From the NCBI GenBank assembly GCA_023212695.1, contig JALCCG010000275.1, positions 1 to 27,707 of the forward strand: a stretch of 27,707 nt of DNA, written 5' to 3'. The DNA comes from Sporisorium sorghi. Lineage: Eukaryota; Basidiomycota; Ustilaginomycetes; Ustilaginales; Ustilaginaceae. The first letter of the stretch is position 1. The number at the start of each line of letters is the position of its first letter. The position numbers were made by a program, and so were the translations under genes. The notes beneath the pieces are model-generated. The model was not told where the DNA came from and did no database searches. It saw only the letters and a program-made list of their open reading frames with translations. Shown one piece after another: positions 17,710 through 26,694 of the stretch.

Positions 17710-18023
17710 GGTCAATGTCGTATCGTGTCTATGTTCAGGAGAGTAGAACGGTGAATGCGGTGATGAGAGGAGGAAAGCAAGATGAATCGTTTCATGTCGT
17801 TTCGAGTTGTCTTTCGCTTGATCCTTTTCGGCCGCAACTTTTACGATGTTAGGTCGTTGGAAAATTTTTTTCAAAATGTTAAGTTTCTTTTTTGCCAAAG
17901 TGGAGCAACACCGACCAAAAACTGCAGCTTCTGTGCGACTCACGTCATCGATGGCCCTCTGACATCGACCCATTTGCCGACCATCTCACACTGTCCAAGC
18001 CTTGTCCTTACGACACCACCCAC
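17710..18023. promoter_or_regulatory. Divergent promoter between Edc3-like and Nudix genes
   Basis: This 314-bp gap lies between two divergent start codons and presumably carries both promoters. It includes short T-rich runs around 17864-17892 but no long homopolymer. Open frames entering it from either gene have no recognisable sequence. Confidence 0.6.
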
Positions 18024-18935
18024 ATGTCTGCAAGAAGCGCATTGTCACGAGCTAGAGTGCCATCATTGCTCATTCGTCCTTTGACAAGAACAGCGACTCC
18101 ATCTGTCTCAGCCGCTCGTCTCAGCAACAACACTCGCCTCTTCTCCACCACAACCGCGATCTCCAACACCAAGACGTTCTCCGCCACCGACTCTGCGACC
18201 ATGTCATCTCAAAGCGCCAAAGTGCTCAAGACAACCCCCCTGGAAGACTCCGAAGCCAAGTGGGTGGGTTTGCGTGCCATCGAGTGGGTGGATCCGACGG
18301 GCAGGCAGCGCAAGTGGGAGTCGGCCGACCGCAAAACGCGCAAGGGCGACGTCGACGCCGTCGCGATCATGACCATCATCCACCGCCCCTCCTCCGAGCC
18401 ACATCTGCTGCTCATCTCGCAGTACAGACCGCCCGTGGGCAAGAGCTGCATCGAGATGCCTGCAGGACTCATCGACGCGGGCGAGGATGGCGACGAGGGC
18501 ACCAACCGTGCGGCGCTCAGGGAGCTCGAGGAGGAAACCGGCTACGGCACGGACAAGGAAGGCGGCAAGGTCAAGATTGAGGAGACGACGCCGACGATGT
18601 TCAACGACCCCGGGCTGACGGGCGCGAACATGAAGCTTGTTGTGGTCAATATCGAGTTGAGCGACGATTCTGCTGAGCCAGTGGCCAAACCGGAGGAGGG
18701 AGAGTTTATCGAAAAGTATCTGGTGCCTGTCAAAGGGCTGTACCAGAGTTTGAAGGGTAAGTGCGCGGTTGCAAGGTAGTCGCGGCAGAAGCTGGCCGAA
18801 TACTGACGATCTCTTTGACTCTATTGCGTCGATCCGAAAACAGACTTCCAATCCAAAGGTTTCGCAGTTGACGCTCGTCTAGCGCATCTCGCCATCGGTC
18901 TCGAAGTGGGTGCCGGCAAAATGGGTCGTCTGTAG
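18024..18935 (+). CDS. YSA1: ADP-ribose pyrophosphatase, Nudix family (Ysa1/NUDT5-like)
   Basis: The predicted protein has 274 residues from exons 18024-18756 and 18844-18935. The 87-nt phase-1 intron (donor GTAAGT, acceptor AACAG, branch TACTGAC) rejoins QSLKG to DFQSKGF. The enzyme should hydrolyse ADP-ribose and related nucleotide sugars to AMP plus sugar phosphate. Evidence includes EWVDPTGRQRKWES, the QYRPPVGKSCIEMPAGL segment and the Nudix box at 148-174 (G148, E154, RELEEETGY from R166), followed by NDPGLTG and EGEFIE. These match Ysa1/NUDT5 closely. The box carries four extra residues between E154 and the RE pair (11 instead of 7). The first ~55 residues are rich in Arg, Ser and Thr with almost no acid, a likely mitochondrial presequence. 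A second ATG at 18201 (Met60) would give a 215-residue cytosolic form. Confidence 0.93.
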
Positions 18936-19026
18936 AGCTCCAAACCAGAAGTGCAAAATGTTCTAGCTTTTGACCCCAGTCGTGCTGTAGTGTTACAAGA
19001 GTGATGTTGTCTGAGAGCGAAAAGGT

Positions 19027-20310
19027 CTATTGCGGAGCACACTGCATTCCCGGCCCCTGTCCACCCGCGTCGTCGTAATCCTCCCAGCCGTCGTCGTCCA
19101 TGTGTCCCTGACCGGGGATACGCGCGCGATTGCTGCCAAACTGCTCGATCTTGGCCGGTGCTGGCTCGACCTGGTCCTCGATCGTCTCTGCTGTCGTCTC
19201 CAGATCCGGCCTTGGCGGCGGCAGTGCAGACTGAAGCGCTTGGCGGATAGCAGGGTCGGAAACGAGCTGTGCGTCGGTGGGGAAATCGACCTCCCATCGG
19301 ATGTAGAGGTCGCCCTTGGACTGGTTGCGGTCGCGATACTGCGGCATGCCTTCGCCCTTGACCACATCGATATCGCCAGGACGGGTGATCTTGGAGCGCG
19401 TCACTTTGATGTGCCTGCCGTCGAGATGCGTCAAGACGGTGCGTGAGAAGCCAAGCAGCGCTTCGACCAGCGTCAGTCGCACCGTCGTCATGAGATCGAG
19501 TCCTTTGACATCGAACGCGTCGTCCTTCTGCATCTTGAGCTCGATGAGGATGTCGCCTGCTTTGACGCCCGGTTCTTGATCCGCTGCCTCTCTGAAGACA
19601 ATTCGTTGGCCGTCGATCATGCCCTTTTCGATCTCGACGTCGAGCTTGGCTTTCGCTTTTGTGGTCTTCTCTCCCTTGCACTTCTTGCAGCGATCCTTGT
19701 CGCGCACTTTTTTACCCTCGCCGTGGCAGTCGGTGCACTCGGCGTACGACTGCGCAATCATGCCGTTGCCCATACTGCGCTGCTGAAGCACGGAACCTTT
19801 GCCGGAGCACTTGACGCACTCCTTTTCGCTGAGACCGGGCTTGGCACCGGATCCCTGACATTGTGTGCAGATGACGTTTTTCGTCAAATTGAAGTGCGCC
19901 GTTTTACCCTTGTACAGATCGGCCAAGGTGACTGCATACTCGATCACAGCATCTTCGCCCTTTGTACGACGAGGACGTCGACCACGAGGCATACCGCCCA
20001 TGCCCATTCCGCCGCCAAACATGCTCGCAAGGAAGTCGTCCATGTCTGGCGGCATGCCTCCTGCACCACCTGGCCCACCCGGACCGTCATCGCCGTATCG
20101 ATCGTACGCAGCTCGCGAGTCCGGATCAGAGAGCGTCTCGTATGCGTGATTGATCTCTGCAAACTTTTCGTTGGCGACGGCCGGGTCGATCTCTGGGTTT
20201 TTATCAGGATGGTTGGCGAGCGACTGTTTGCGGTACGCCTTTTTGATGTCGGATTGCGAGGCGTCCGGCGCCACGCCGAGGATATCGTACAGGTGTGTTG
20301 ATTCTACCAT
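19027..20310 (-). CDS. YDJ1: Type I DnaJ/Hsp40 co-chaperone (Ydj1/Mas5-like), farnesylation motif
   Basis: This 427-residue, intronless co-chaperone stimulates Hsp70 ATPase activity and delivers unfolded substrates, including mitochondrial precursors. Domain order is complete. The J domain is at ~6-72 with HPD at 34-36. A Gly-rich region with DDFLASMFGGG follows. The zinc-binding domain has four CxxC units starting at C148 (CTQCQGSG), C165 (CVKCSGKG), C192 (CTDCHGEG) and C208 (CKKCKGEK). The substrate-binding C-terminal domains include MIDGQRIVF, HLDGRHIKV and a GEGMPQYRD motif. The protein ends CAPQ, a CaaX box like that of Ydj1, so it is probably farnesylated and partly anchored on ER and mitochondrial outer surfaces. 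A 20-T tract lies 128 bp upstream of the start codon. The gene is tail-to-tail with the Nudix gene, 91 bp between stop codons. Confidence 0.95.
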   Translation of the reverse strand: MVESTHLYDILGVAPDASQSDIKKAYRKQSLANHPDKNPEIDPAVANEKFAEINHAYETLSDPDSRAAYDRYGDDGPGGPGGAGGMPPDMDDFLASMFGGGMGMGGMPRGRRPRRTKGEDAVIEYAVTLADLYKGKTAHFNLTKNVICTQCQGSGAKPGLSEKECVKCSGKGSVLQQRSMGNGMIAQSYAECTDCHGEGKKVRDKDRCKKCKGEKTTKAKAKLDVEIEKGMIDGQRIVFREAADQEPGVKAGDILIELKMQKDDAFDVKGLDLMTTVRLTLVEALLGFSRTVLTHLDGRHIKVTRSKITRPGDIDVVKGEGMPQYRDRNQSKGDLYIRWEVDFPTDAQLVSDPAIRQALQSALPPPRPDLETTAETIEDQVEPAPAKIEQFGSNRARIPGQGHMDDDGWEDYDDAGGQGPGMQCAPQ

Positions 20311-20437
20311 GTTCTTCTCTGATGCTTCCCAGGCACTCGAGGTTGTCGTAGGATGACGAGGTTGTGGTGGTTGATGAGAAGAACGTGCTCAGCTTTGTTT
20401 GGAAGAAAATCTTTTTTGTTGCTGTCGAAACTGAGCC

Positions 20438-20457
20438 TTTTTTTTTTTTTTTTTTTT
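20438..20457. repeat. Poly-T tract (20 T)
   Basis: Twenty uninterrupted T lie between the DnaJ start (20310) and the DcpS stop (20600). On the DnaJ sense strand this is a poly-A tract 128 bp upstream of the ATG. Confidence 0.95.
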
Positions 20458-20599
20458 GGCAGCGCACGCACGACACAGCGCAGAAGAACATGTGGAGGAA
20501 ATTTTTGGATGAAAAACAAAGCTTTCAAAAGTCGTTTCTCCGACTTCCGTGCTCTATGACAGCTCCTCCTTCTAACGACAACAACAGTGAAGCTCTATT

Positions 20600-21709
20600 C
20601 TAAGGATACAGAACAGCCCAGAGCTTGCTATTGGTGCCGAGCGAGTAGCCCAACGTACGCCGCTTCATGTCGATGCCGAGCTTGAGCAGGTCAACCACGT
20701 CGTCGAGCAAGTGTGCTTGTCCCACCACGGCGCCTGGATGCGAGGTGAAGCTCGATGCTAGGATATGGACGTGTAGATGGCTGTGCGGAGAGTACATCTG
20801 GAGTTAGTCAATGTCTACAGCTCGAGACTGATGGCGCGAGATGGCGACTTACTAGTAGCTCGGATGGTAGTGCAAAAAGCAACGCACGTTGCCTTCGGCG
20901 CCTTCTTTCCTCCCCGTCAACCCGTACTTCTCGAACGCGACCCTGCTCGCCTCCCTCTTGATATTCTCCAGCAGCTCTACGTGCTCTTTTGTAAGATCCC
21001 TGATGCTCCGCAGCCTTCTATTGTGCACGATCGCCTGGATGTACAGACTCGACGTGGTCTTCTGATCCCATTTGAGATCCGGCACAATGATAAACCCCTT
21101 CTCCGGATCTGGATCCTCAAAGAGGATACTCTCGGCCTCCTTCTTGTGCTCCAAGATGTTATACACCCACTGGATGCGTGATGGCGGAAACGATTCGATC
21201 CACGGCAGCACTTTCTGCAGGTACATCTCTGGCGTCTCGTACACCATGATTTTGCGCTGCGCAGAGTACTTGTCGATGTGCGTCTGCGTTGCTGGTCGGA
21301 TCAACGTGATCTTGACATCTGCATCGATCTCTGCCGCAGGCTCAGGTCGGTGGAACCATGCTAGGAGCCACGTGTAGATGTCATTCTGACCGAGGTCGCT
21401 AAGCGCCGAAAAGATGGCTGTGCGATCCGAGTTTGCACCTGTAGCAATATCTTGCTCTGTCACCTTGTCCTGCTTGTTCGGCCTTTCTGAAGCATCTTCG
21501 GCGGAGGTTCCTCCGAGACGCTCGTAGAACGATTCTGAAAAGTGCGTCTTTTCGACGATCAGAATCGCCTGTTTGACCGCTACAGTGCCATCCGGAGCGA
21601 TTGTAGAAAACTCTCCCAAGAGGTTGGCAGACTTGAGTTTTGGGTCTTGATCGAGTACCTTTGTCAGCTTGAAGCCGTCGAGTATGCTGCTCCCTGATGC
21701 TGTCACCAT
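20600..21709 (-). CDS. DCS1: Scavenger mRNA decapping enzyme (DcpS, HIT family)
   Basis: The predicted protein has 345 residues from exons 20853-21709 and 20600-20780. The 72-nt intron (20781-20852, donor GTAAGT, acceptor GCACAG) is phase 2. It interrupts the catalytic HIT motif, and splicing yields HYHPSY-YHLHVH with the triad histidines at 287, 289 and 291. His289 corresponds to the nucleophile of the family. DcpS hydrolyses the residual m7GpppN cap after 3'-5' mRNA decay. Other family features are LLGEFSTI near the N-terminus, the hinge-domain segment YETPEMYLQKVLPWIES and GFIIVPDLKWDQ. The start at 21709 (MVTASGSS) was chosen over the upstream in-frame Met (21766), which would add a hydrophobic stretch not seen in the family. 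Length fits. It is divergent from the NDUFAF4-like gene with 222 bp between start codons. Confidence 0.93.
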
Positions 21710-21931
21710 GTCGAATCGATGCTGCCTTGATGTGCCTACAAACAAGAGAAGGAAGAGAAGGCACAATTCGACGCAGGGTCCACACCAAAGCTTTCCAGAG
21801 CAGCAAAGGCGCAGAATCCCGACTTCCGTACTTTTTGGTGCGTTTCTTCCTTCGATTCCTCCACTTTGGTAATCAACCGTCTCTTTCCTCCTTCTCTCTC
21901 GCCATCAACCACACAACGATCGCAAACAAAC

Positions 21932-22749
21932 ATGGGATCGTCATCGTCCAAACCAGCTCGCAAGCTCGGATCGGAAGTCGCCTCGTCCGTGTCTCGAGCC
22001 GTGCCTTCCGCAGCCAAACCATCTGCCAACCCTGCTCCTGTGCCTTCGGGGACAGCTCGTGTGCCACCCACCGAATACGGCGCCTCGACAGCTAAGCAAG
22101 GATCGCAGTACGCTCCATCAGCAGCGAGCAGGCGCGAACAAGAGACGAAGAGGCAGCAGCAGCAGCAGCAGGCGAGCGAGACCAAATCCGCCGACATCGT
22201 GCGCGACGCCTACGACCCGCAGTTCATGCAGAATCTGTCCCGGCTGGGCCAGGTGAACGTGCCCAAGAATGCGACCAACTATCAGCCTGTAAGTGTCACT
22301 ACTCAGCCTTGAACTCTAAGTGTGGCAGGAGCTGACGCTGGTGTACGATGTCGATGCTGCTGTAGACCGATCAAATGCTGCGCATCCTGGAAGCACGCGA
22401 GCGCGCCAACCTGGACAACCTCGAGTCCGCCGACGCCCTCTCGTCTCCTGCTCGCGCCAAACCCGCCGGTCCACCCCGCATCTCAGCCAACACAATCACG
22501 CTGCTCCTCGACGACCGCAAGCACTGCGAGACGCAAAAGGACCTCGACCGCCTCGCGCTCGAGTACGATTTGCCGCTGGCAACGATCGAATCGCTCGCAA
22601 AGTACTACAACTCGCCCACGATGGGCGAAGAGGTGCGCGACGAGTCCACTGAGCAGGCTGACCAGGCGAATCGACAGGACGAGAGGGCTCCGCCCAAGGT
22701 GAGGGGCGTATGGGTCGTGCCTAAGCTGCAGAATCAGATCTCGGCGTGA
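21932..22749 (+). CDS. Probable complex I assembly factor NDUFAF4-like (UPF0240)
   Basis: The predicted protein has 246 residues from exons 21932-22288 and 22366-22749. The 77-nt phase-0 intron has donor GTAAGT, branch GCTGACG and acceptor TGTAG, joining NYQP to TDQML. It begins MGSSSSKPARK, a good N-myristoylation site. A low-complexity region with a Gln run (75-80, CAG repeat) follows, then DAYDPQFMQNLSRLG. The C-terminal segment RISANTITLLLDDRK and LALEYDLPLATIESLAKYY matches the pattern I know from the C-terminus of NDUFAF4, in which short helices end in an EY.L....V.SLLKYF-like motif. If correct, it helps assemble respiratory complex I on the mitochondrial inner membrane. The identification rests on short motifs and could be wrong. 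It is convergent with the GH85 gene, with only 25 bp between stop codons. Confidence 0.72.
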
Positions 22750-22774
22750 TGGCGAGCGGGAATAGAATTGCGTT

Positions 22775-25351
22775 TCAAGTGTGAAGTGTGGCTGGTGCTT
22801 TTGCGATCTCGACGCGGTGTGGGACGTTGGGTGTGGTGACGACGTATTCTAGTCTATCGGCATTGACGAGATGTGAGGGGAGAACGAGGTGGTTGGGCAG
22901 ACAGAACTCAAATGGTGTGGCTTCGCGGGTGGACGTGCCCAGCCAGACCCTCGTTTCTGGCTTGTCCACCTGCTGCACCCACACATTGCAGTACATGCTG
23001 GGCAAGAGTCCGTTCGGAGGTGTCCAAGTGAGTATCGCTGCTTGCAAGTATGCTGTGTTTCCGTCATGTGGCGGCTTGTCAAAGACGTCGAATGCTGGGC
23101 ACACTTCCATGCTCGAAGGTGTGCTCTGTGAAGCCGAGGCTTGGCACAGCTGCAGCGCTCCTATTCGAACTGACGCCGACCGTGTTGCAAGAAGAGGCGT
23201 AAAGCCAAGACTGAGAGCGACGGGCTCGCTGTTCTCCCCGACACCACGACGAGCTAGTCGGAAAGAGACCGTTGCTGCTCTCCAGCCATCTGCCAAGTCC
23301 TTGTAGGTCACATCGCCCAGTGCCACGTCAGCTTGGCCAACATCCTCGCCAGACAACAGTGCGATTGAGACGAATGGGTCGACCTCGGTTGCTCTCTTCG
23401 CATCGTAGACAACGGTGTACAGCCACTCGTCTTGCCCGTCTGGGACCACTGCCGAGCAGAGCGGGACCTGCGCTCGCTGCGACCCTGCCATCTCGTTATC
23501 CTTTCGAGCCGTCAAGGACACAACAAAGGAGCTGGTGCCTGCCCAGACACGTTCGTGATCGTATATCCACGATACGTCTTCCAGTTCCGAAAAAGACGAC
23601 GCTCGCTGCTGCTGCTGCATGTCGTGCCATTCGGCAAAGAAGAGGTCCGGCTTGGGCATGCACACACCCATGTCGGTGAACCCTCCCGTCTTCTCGCCCG
23701 CTGCTCCACCTTTGGACCAGTCGTGCACAAGATGCCCCCCATCAAACCACTTGGTCCCCGACCCAAAGCTGAAGTTGGTGTAGAAGCCGGTCTCGCTTGC
23801 ACGTCGACGTGAGCGGTCGCGGGTGAGGTTCGAGCGGCTGAAATAGCTCTGTACCGGCTTGACGTCGTTTGCTGCAATCGTGATGCGGTGCGGTGTTGCA
23901 ACGGGATGATTCGAGATGCCGATCCAGAACGCAGAATCGATGTGCCACCAATCCGACCACGTACGTTTCTGCGAGGACTGCGAGGAGTCGAGTGCAAGAC
24001 CTGCATTCTCCTCCTCCCACGTCCAGCCGGGAGCGAACAGCGCTACACTCAGTCCCAGCGCATCTTGCTGGCCCACTCTCTGATACGGCCCGATCATGTC
24101 GAGCGACTTCCACGACTTGAGTCCACCCCAGCAGTTGCGACCAAAGACGTCTATACCCACATAAACATCTTCGCGCGGGCGATCAACGCTATCCGCCATC
24201 GCCGCCGGCAGCAGCAGCAGCTGTGAGTGGAAACCGCCATCGTCTGGACCCGTCAGACCGTATCCTCGCAGCTGCAGGATTTGCGGGCTGTCGTCTTCTG
24301 CGTCAACGAGCTGACCTGGCGGAAGAGGCTGCGGCGGTCTCGCCCACGTATAGTTGGTGAAGAACGAGTGTGCAGACTGAAAGAATGCGATGTTGTGCTC
24401 GTTGAGCGCGTCCTGCCACGCGAGCTGGCCGTGCGGGTGGACGACCGAGTCGTACCACATGACTTCCCACTCGTCTGCGTCTTTGCCCGCTTCTACAAAG
24501 CGCTTTGTGCCTTCCTCCCGCAGAAAGTGCACCCAACCTCGAAGACGTTCGGCATTGCGGTGCATTTCGACGAGCCGAGCCTGCTCTCCGACCCATGCCG
24601 GCCACGCTTCGCCGGAACAGCTGAATCCGAGGTCTAGCGCGACTTCGATGTTGACGAGGTAGCCGGAAAAGCCGCGCTGGAGGGCAAGCTCGATCAGCTC
24701 GATAGCGTATTGTGGCGAGAAGCAGGGTGGACCTCGTAATGGCATGGCTTTGCGCTCGGGCCCACGTAGAAGGCGTGCCATGTCAGGAACGCTTTCAGCC
24801 CACTCGAAGATCAAGGTGCCGAGAACCTTTGTGCCTGTCCTGGCTGCCGCTGTGAGCCAGCCTGCTGGCGGAATACTGACACGCTTGTGGGAAAAGTAGA
24901 TGGATGTGTCGACGAGATGCATGTGCTCGAGCGAGTAGCCTTGTTGGTGAGGGTCTTCGTTGTAGCCGCCTTGAAAGTCGTGGCAGACGACGAGCTTGGG
25001 TCTGAATCGCGTCGAGACTGATGAGCGCGACGTAGACGATGTAGGCGGGCCAGTGTAGCAATCGCATGGTTCCAGACTGTCCTGAAGCGTGTCTCCATAC
25101 TTCATCTGATACCATAGATGAAGGTCATCGAGAGAGTCGAAATAGTCGGGCCTTGGGAGGGCTTCAGGATCGAGATGCTGGCGCAGCGTCGAAGAAGGCG
25201 TCTGAAGGTCGAGTGAGGCTTCCAGCTGCAGATTGATGGAAGACTCTGGAGGGTGACCAGCCTGATGGCTCTGCAGCAGATGAGCTTGTGGCATTCTTCT
25301 TGAGCTGCGCCATAATGATGGTGAACAGAAGAAGAAGAAAGCACGGCTCAT
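22775..25351 (-). CDS. Endo-beta-N-acetylglucosaminidase, glycoside hydrolase family 85
   Basis: The intronless protein has up to 858 residues. It is predicted to cleave the chitobiose core of N-glycans, probably free oligosaccharides or glycans of misfolded glycoproteins in the cytosol. GH85 features appear in order: FDSLDDLHLWYQ (71-82), VCHDFQGGYNED (122-133), YFSHKRVSIPPAGW (152-165), GTKVLGTLIFEW (173-184), and the catalytic segment GYLVNIEVALD (230-240). In that segment Asn234 positions the substrate and Glu236 is the acid/base. WYDSVVHPHGQLAWQDAL (299-316) and FFTNYTW (330-336) follow. The C-terminal ~450 residues include beta-rich carbohydrate-binding-like sequence. No convincing signal peptide is present. 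The first Met gives a Phe-rich start, and Met20 (MPQAHLLQ) may be the real one. A 24-A tract lies 109 bp upstream of the start codon. Confidence 0.93.
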   Translation of the reverse strand: MSRAFFFFCSPSLWRSSRRMPQAHLLQSHQAGHPPESSINLQLEASLDLQTPSSTLRQHLDPEALPRPDYFDSLDDLHLWYQMKYGDTLQDSLEPCDCYTGPPTSSTSRSSVSTRFRPKLVVCHDFQGGYNEDPHQQGYSLEHMHLVDTSIYFSHKRVSIPPAGWLTAAARTGTKVLGTLIFEWAESVPDMARLLRGPERKAMPLRGPPCFSPQYAIELIELALQRGFSGYLVNIEVALDLGFSCSGEAWPAWVGEQARLVEMHRNAERLRGWVHFLREEGTKRFVEAGKDADEWEVMWYDSVVHPHGQLAWQDALNEHNIAFFQSAHSFFTNYTWARPPQPLPPGQLVDAEDDSPQILQLRGYGLTGPDDGGFHSQLLLLPAAMADSVDRPREDVYVGIDVFGRNCWGGLKSWKSLDMIGPYQRVGQQDALGLSVALFAPGWTWEEENAGLALDSSQSSQKRTWSDWWHIDSAFWIGISNHPVATPHRITIAANDVKPVQSYFSRSNLTRDRSRRRASETGFYTNFSFGSGTKWFDGGHLVHDWSKGGAAGEKTGGFTDMGVCMPKPDLFFAEWHDMQQQQRASSFSELEDVSWIYDHERVWAGTSSFVVSLTARKDNEMAGSQRAQVPLCSAVVPDGQDEWLYTVVYDAKRATEVDPFVSIALLSGEDVGQADVALGDVTYKDLADGWRAATVSFRLARRGVGENSEPVALSLGFTPLLATRSASVRIGALQLCQASASQSTPSSMEVCPAFDVFDKPPHDGNTAYLQAAILTWTPPNGLLPSMYCNVWVQQVDKPETRVWLGTSTREATPFEFCLPNHLVLPSHLVNADRLEYVVTTPNVPHRVEIAKAPATLHT

Positions 25352-25762
25352 TCAGGGTCCAACAACGCAATCCCTTCTAGGCGTGGAGGTGGACCGTGCA
25401 TTTTTGGCGCAATTTTGCATTTGTTAAATCGCAAAAGTGCCGTGGAGAGAACCGCGGCGAAAAAAAAAAAAAAAAAAAAAAAAGAGGTTCGTGAAAACGG
25501 TGTGAATTTTGGAAAATGACGCTTGTACGAGAGCGGTTCCTCCTCGCTTGCTTGCTTTGCTCTTGCTCTGGGGCAACCCCGCATTGGGCGTTTTGTGTGT
25601 CTCAGCCTCGTCAGTGTGTCGATGAAGGGTAACCAACGCCTTTTTCGGGCGGTTCCCTTGACCCCTCGCTTTGAGCTTTCCATTCGGTTCGACGCTCCTT
25701 GCTTCCGTACACTCACCATCCCACCGCATCCGCAAACACCACCATCGCCACTCGTAGCCAAA
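25352..25762. promoter_or_regulatory. Divergent promoter between GH85 and DUF2470 genes
   Basis: This 411-bp segment lies between divergent start codons. It contains a 24-A tract at 25460-25483. Frames that cross it (for example the region upstream of the DUF2470 ATG) have no recognisable sequence, so it is taken as promoter and 5' UTR of both genes. Confidence 0.65.
25460..25483. repeat. Poly-A tract (24 A)
   Basis: Twenty-four uninterrupted A lie in the divergent promoter. On the GH85 sense strand this is a poly-T tract 109 bp upstream of its first ATG. Confidence 0.95.
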
Positions 25763-26566
25763 ATGTCTGCTTCCGACGACGTTGCCGCCAAGGCGGAAGG
25801 GATCATTTCGCACATGAACAATGACCACAAGGTAAGAATCTACGAGAGGAAATACCGTCGAGGTGAATTGAGCTGACCCATTCTCACCACATCCGTTTGT
25901 CGTATTCAACAGGACTCGCTGGCGTACCTCGCGACGCACTACGGAGACCTCGCCAAGCCGCTCAAGCCCGAGCAGGTGCTCATGACCGCCATCGACAAGA
26001 AGCACCTCGAGATCGTCTACACCACCCCGGCCAAGGGCAAGGCCGGCACGCGCACCGTCAGCGTGCCCTTCTACCCGCACCTCGCCGGCTACTCGGAGGT
26101 GCGCCAGCGTCTCGTCGACCTCTCTGCCGTCTCGGAAAAGGTGATTACCACGCGCAAGCCCATCATCGTGTACCGCACGCCCAAGCTCGCCCTCGGCGGA
26201 CTGGTGTTGCTACTGGTGGCGTACGCCGCGCTCCGATCCGATACGCTGGCGTCGCACGCGCTCGTGCGGTCGTATGTGCCCAAGGAGAGGCTGGCGCAGT
26301 GGAACAGTCTGAGGAACAACACGTTGGGTGGGCCCGCCAAGCTGGACGCGTTGGTTATAAGTGTCGTGCGGGCTCATGTGGCAGAGGGCGCGCTGATGGC
26401 GCTGGTTTGCTACTGGAAGGGTGCGAGCTTTTTGGTTGCCATCAGGTGGATTTTGACGACGGTGCTGCTGGGCATTCCGTCGTGGATTGCGTTCTTTACG
26501 CTCAACTCGCACAGCAAGGCGCTCAAGAGGGCGATTTACATTGACGCCGACAAGAAGAAGAAGTGA
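25763..26566 (+). CDS. DUF2470 domain membrane protein with C-terminal KKKK
   Basis: The predicted protein has 240 residues from exons 25763-25831 and 25913-26566. The 81-nt phase-0 intron has donor GTAAGA, branch GCTGACC and acceptor AACAG. The splice joins HMNNDHK to DSLAYLATHYG, restoring the HMNxDHxDAL-type motif that opens DUF2470 (the domain also found at the C-terminus of HugZ-like haem-utilisation proteins). VLMTAIDKKHLEIVY and RTVSVPFYPHL followed by EVRQRLVDLS complete the domain by ~residue 95. Hydrophobic helices follow at ~113-130 and ~195-220, with another possible at ~172-190. The protein ends in KKKK, which fits a KKxx-type ER retrieval signal on a membrane protein. Its role is unknown; a haem or flavin-linked function would be speculation. 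It is tail-to-tail with the FAHD1-like gene, 128 bp apart. Confidence 0.87.
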
Positions 26567-26694
26567 TGCTCACGCAGATACACATGCGGCACAGCAGTCT
26601 GGCAATGTAAAGAAAGGATCTCCATGATACTCTTCAGAAGAACACCCAGCGCTTTATAGGAAAGCGATGTGCTCGAGTGCGCATCTGTATGTGT

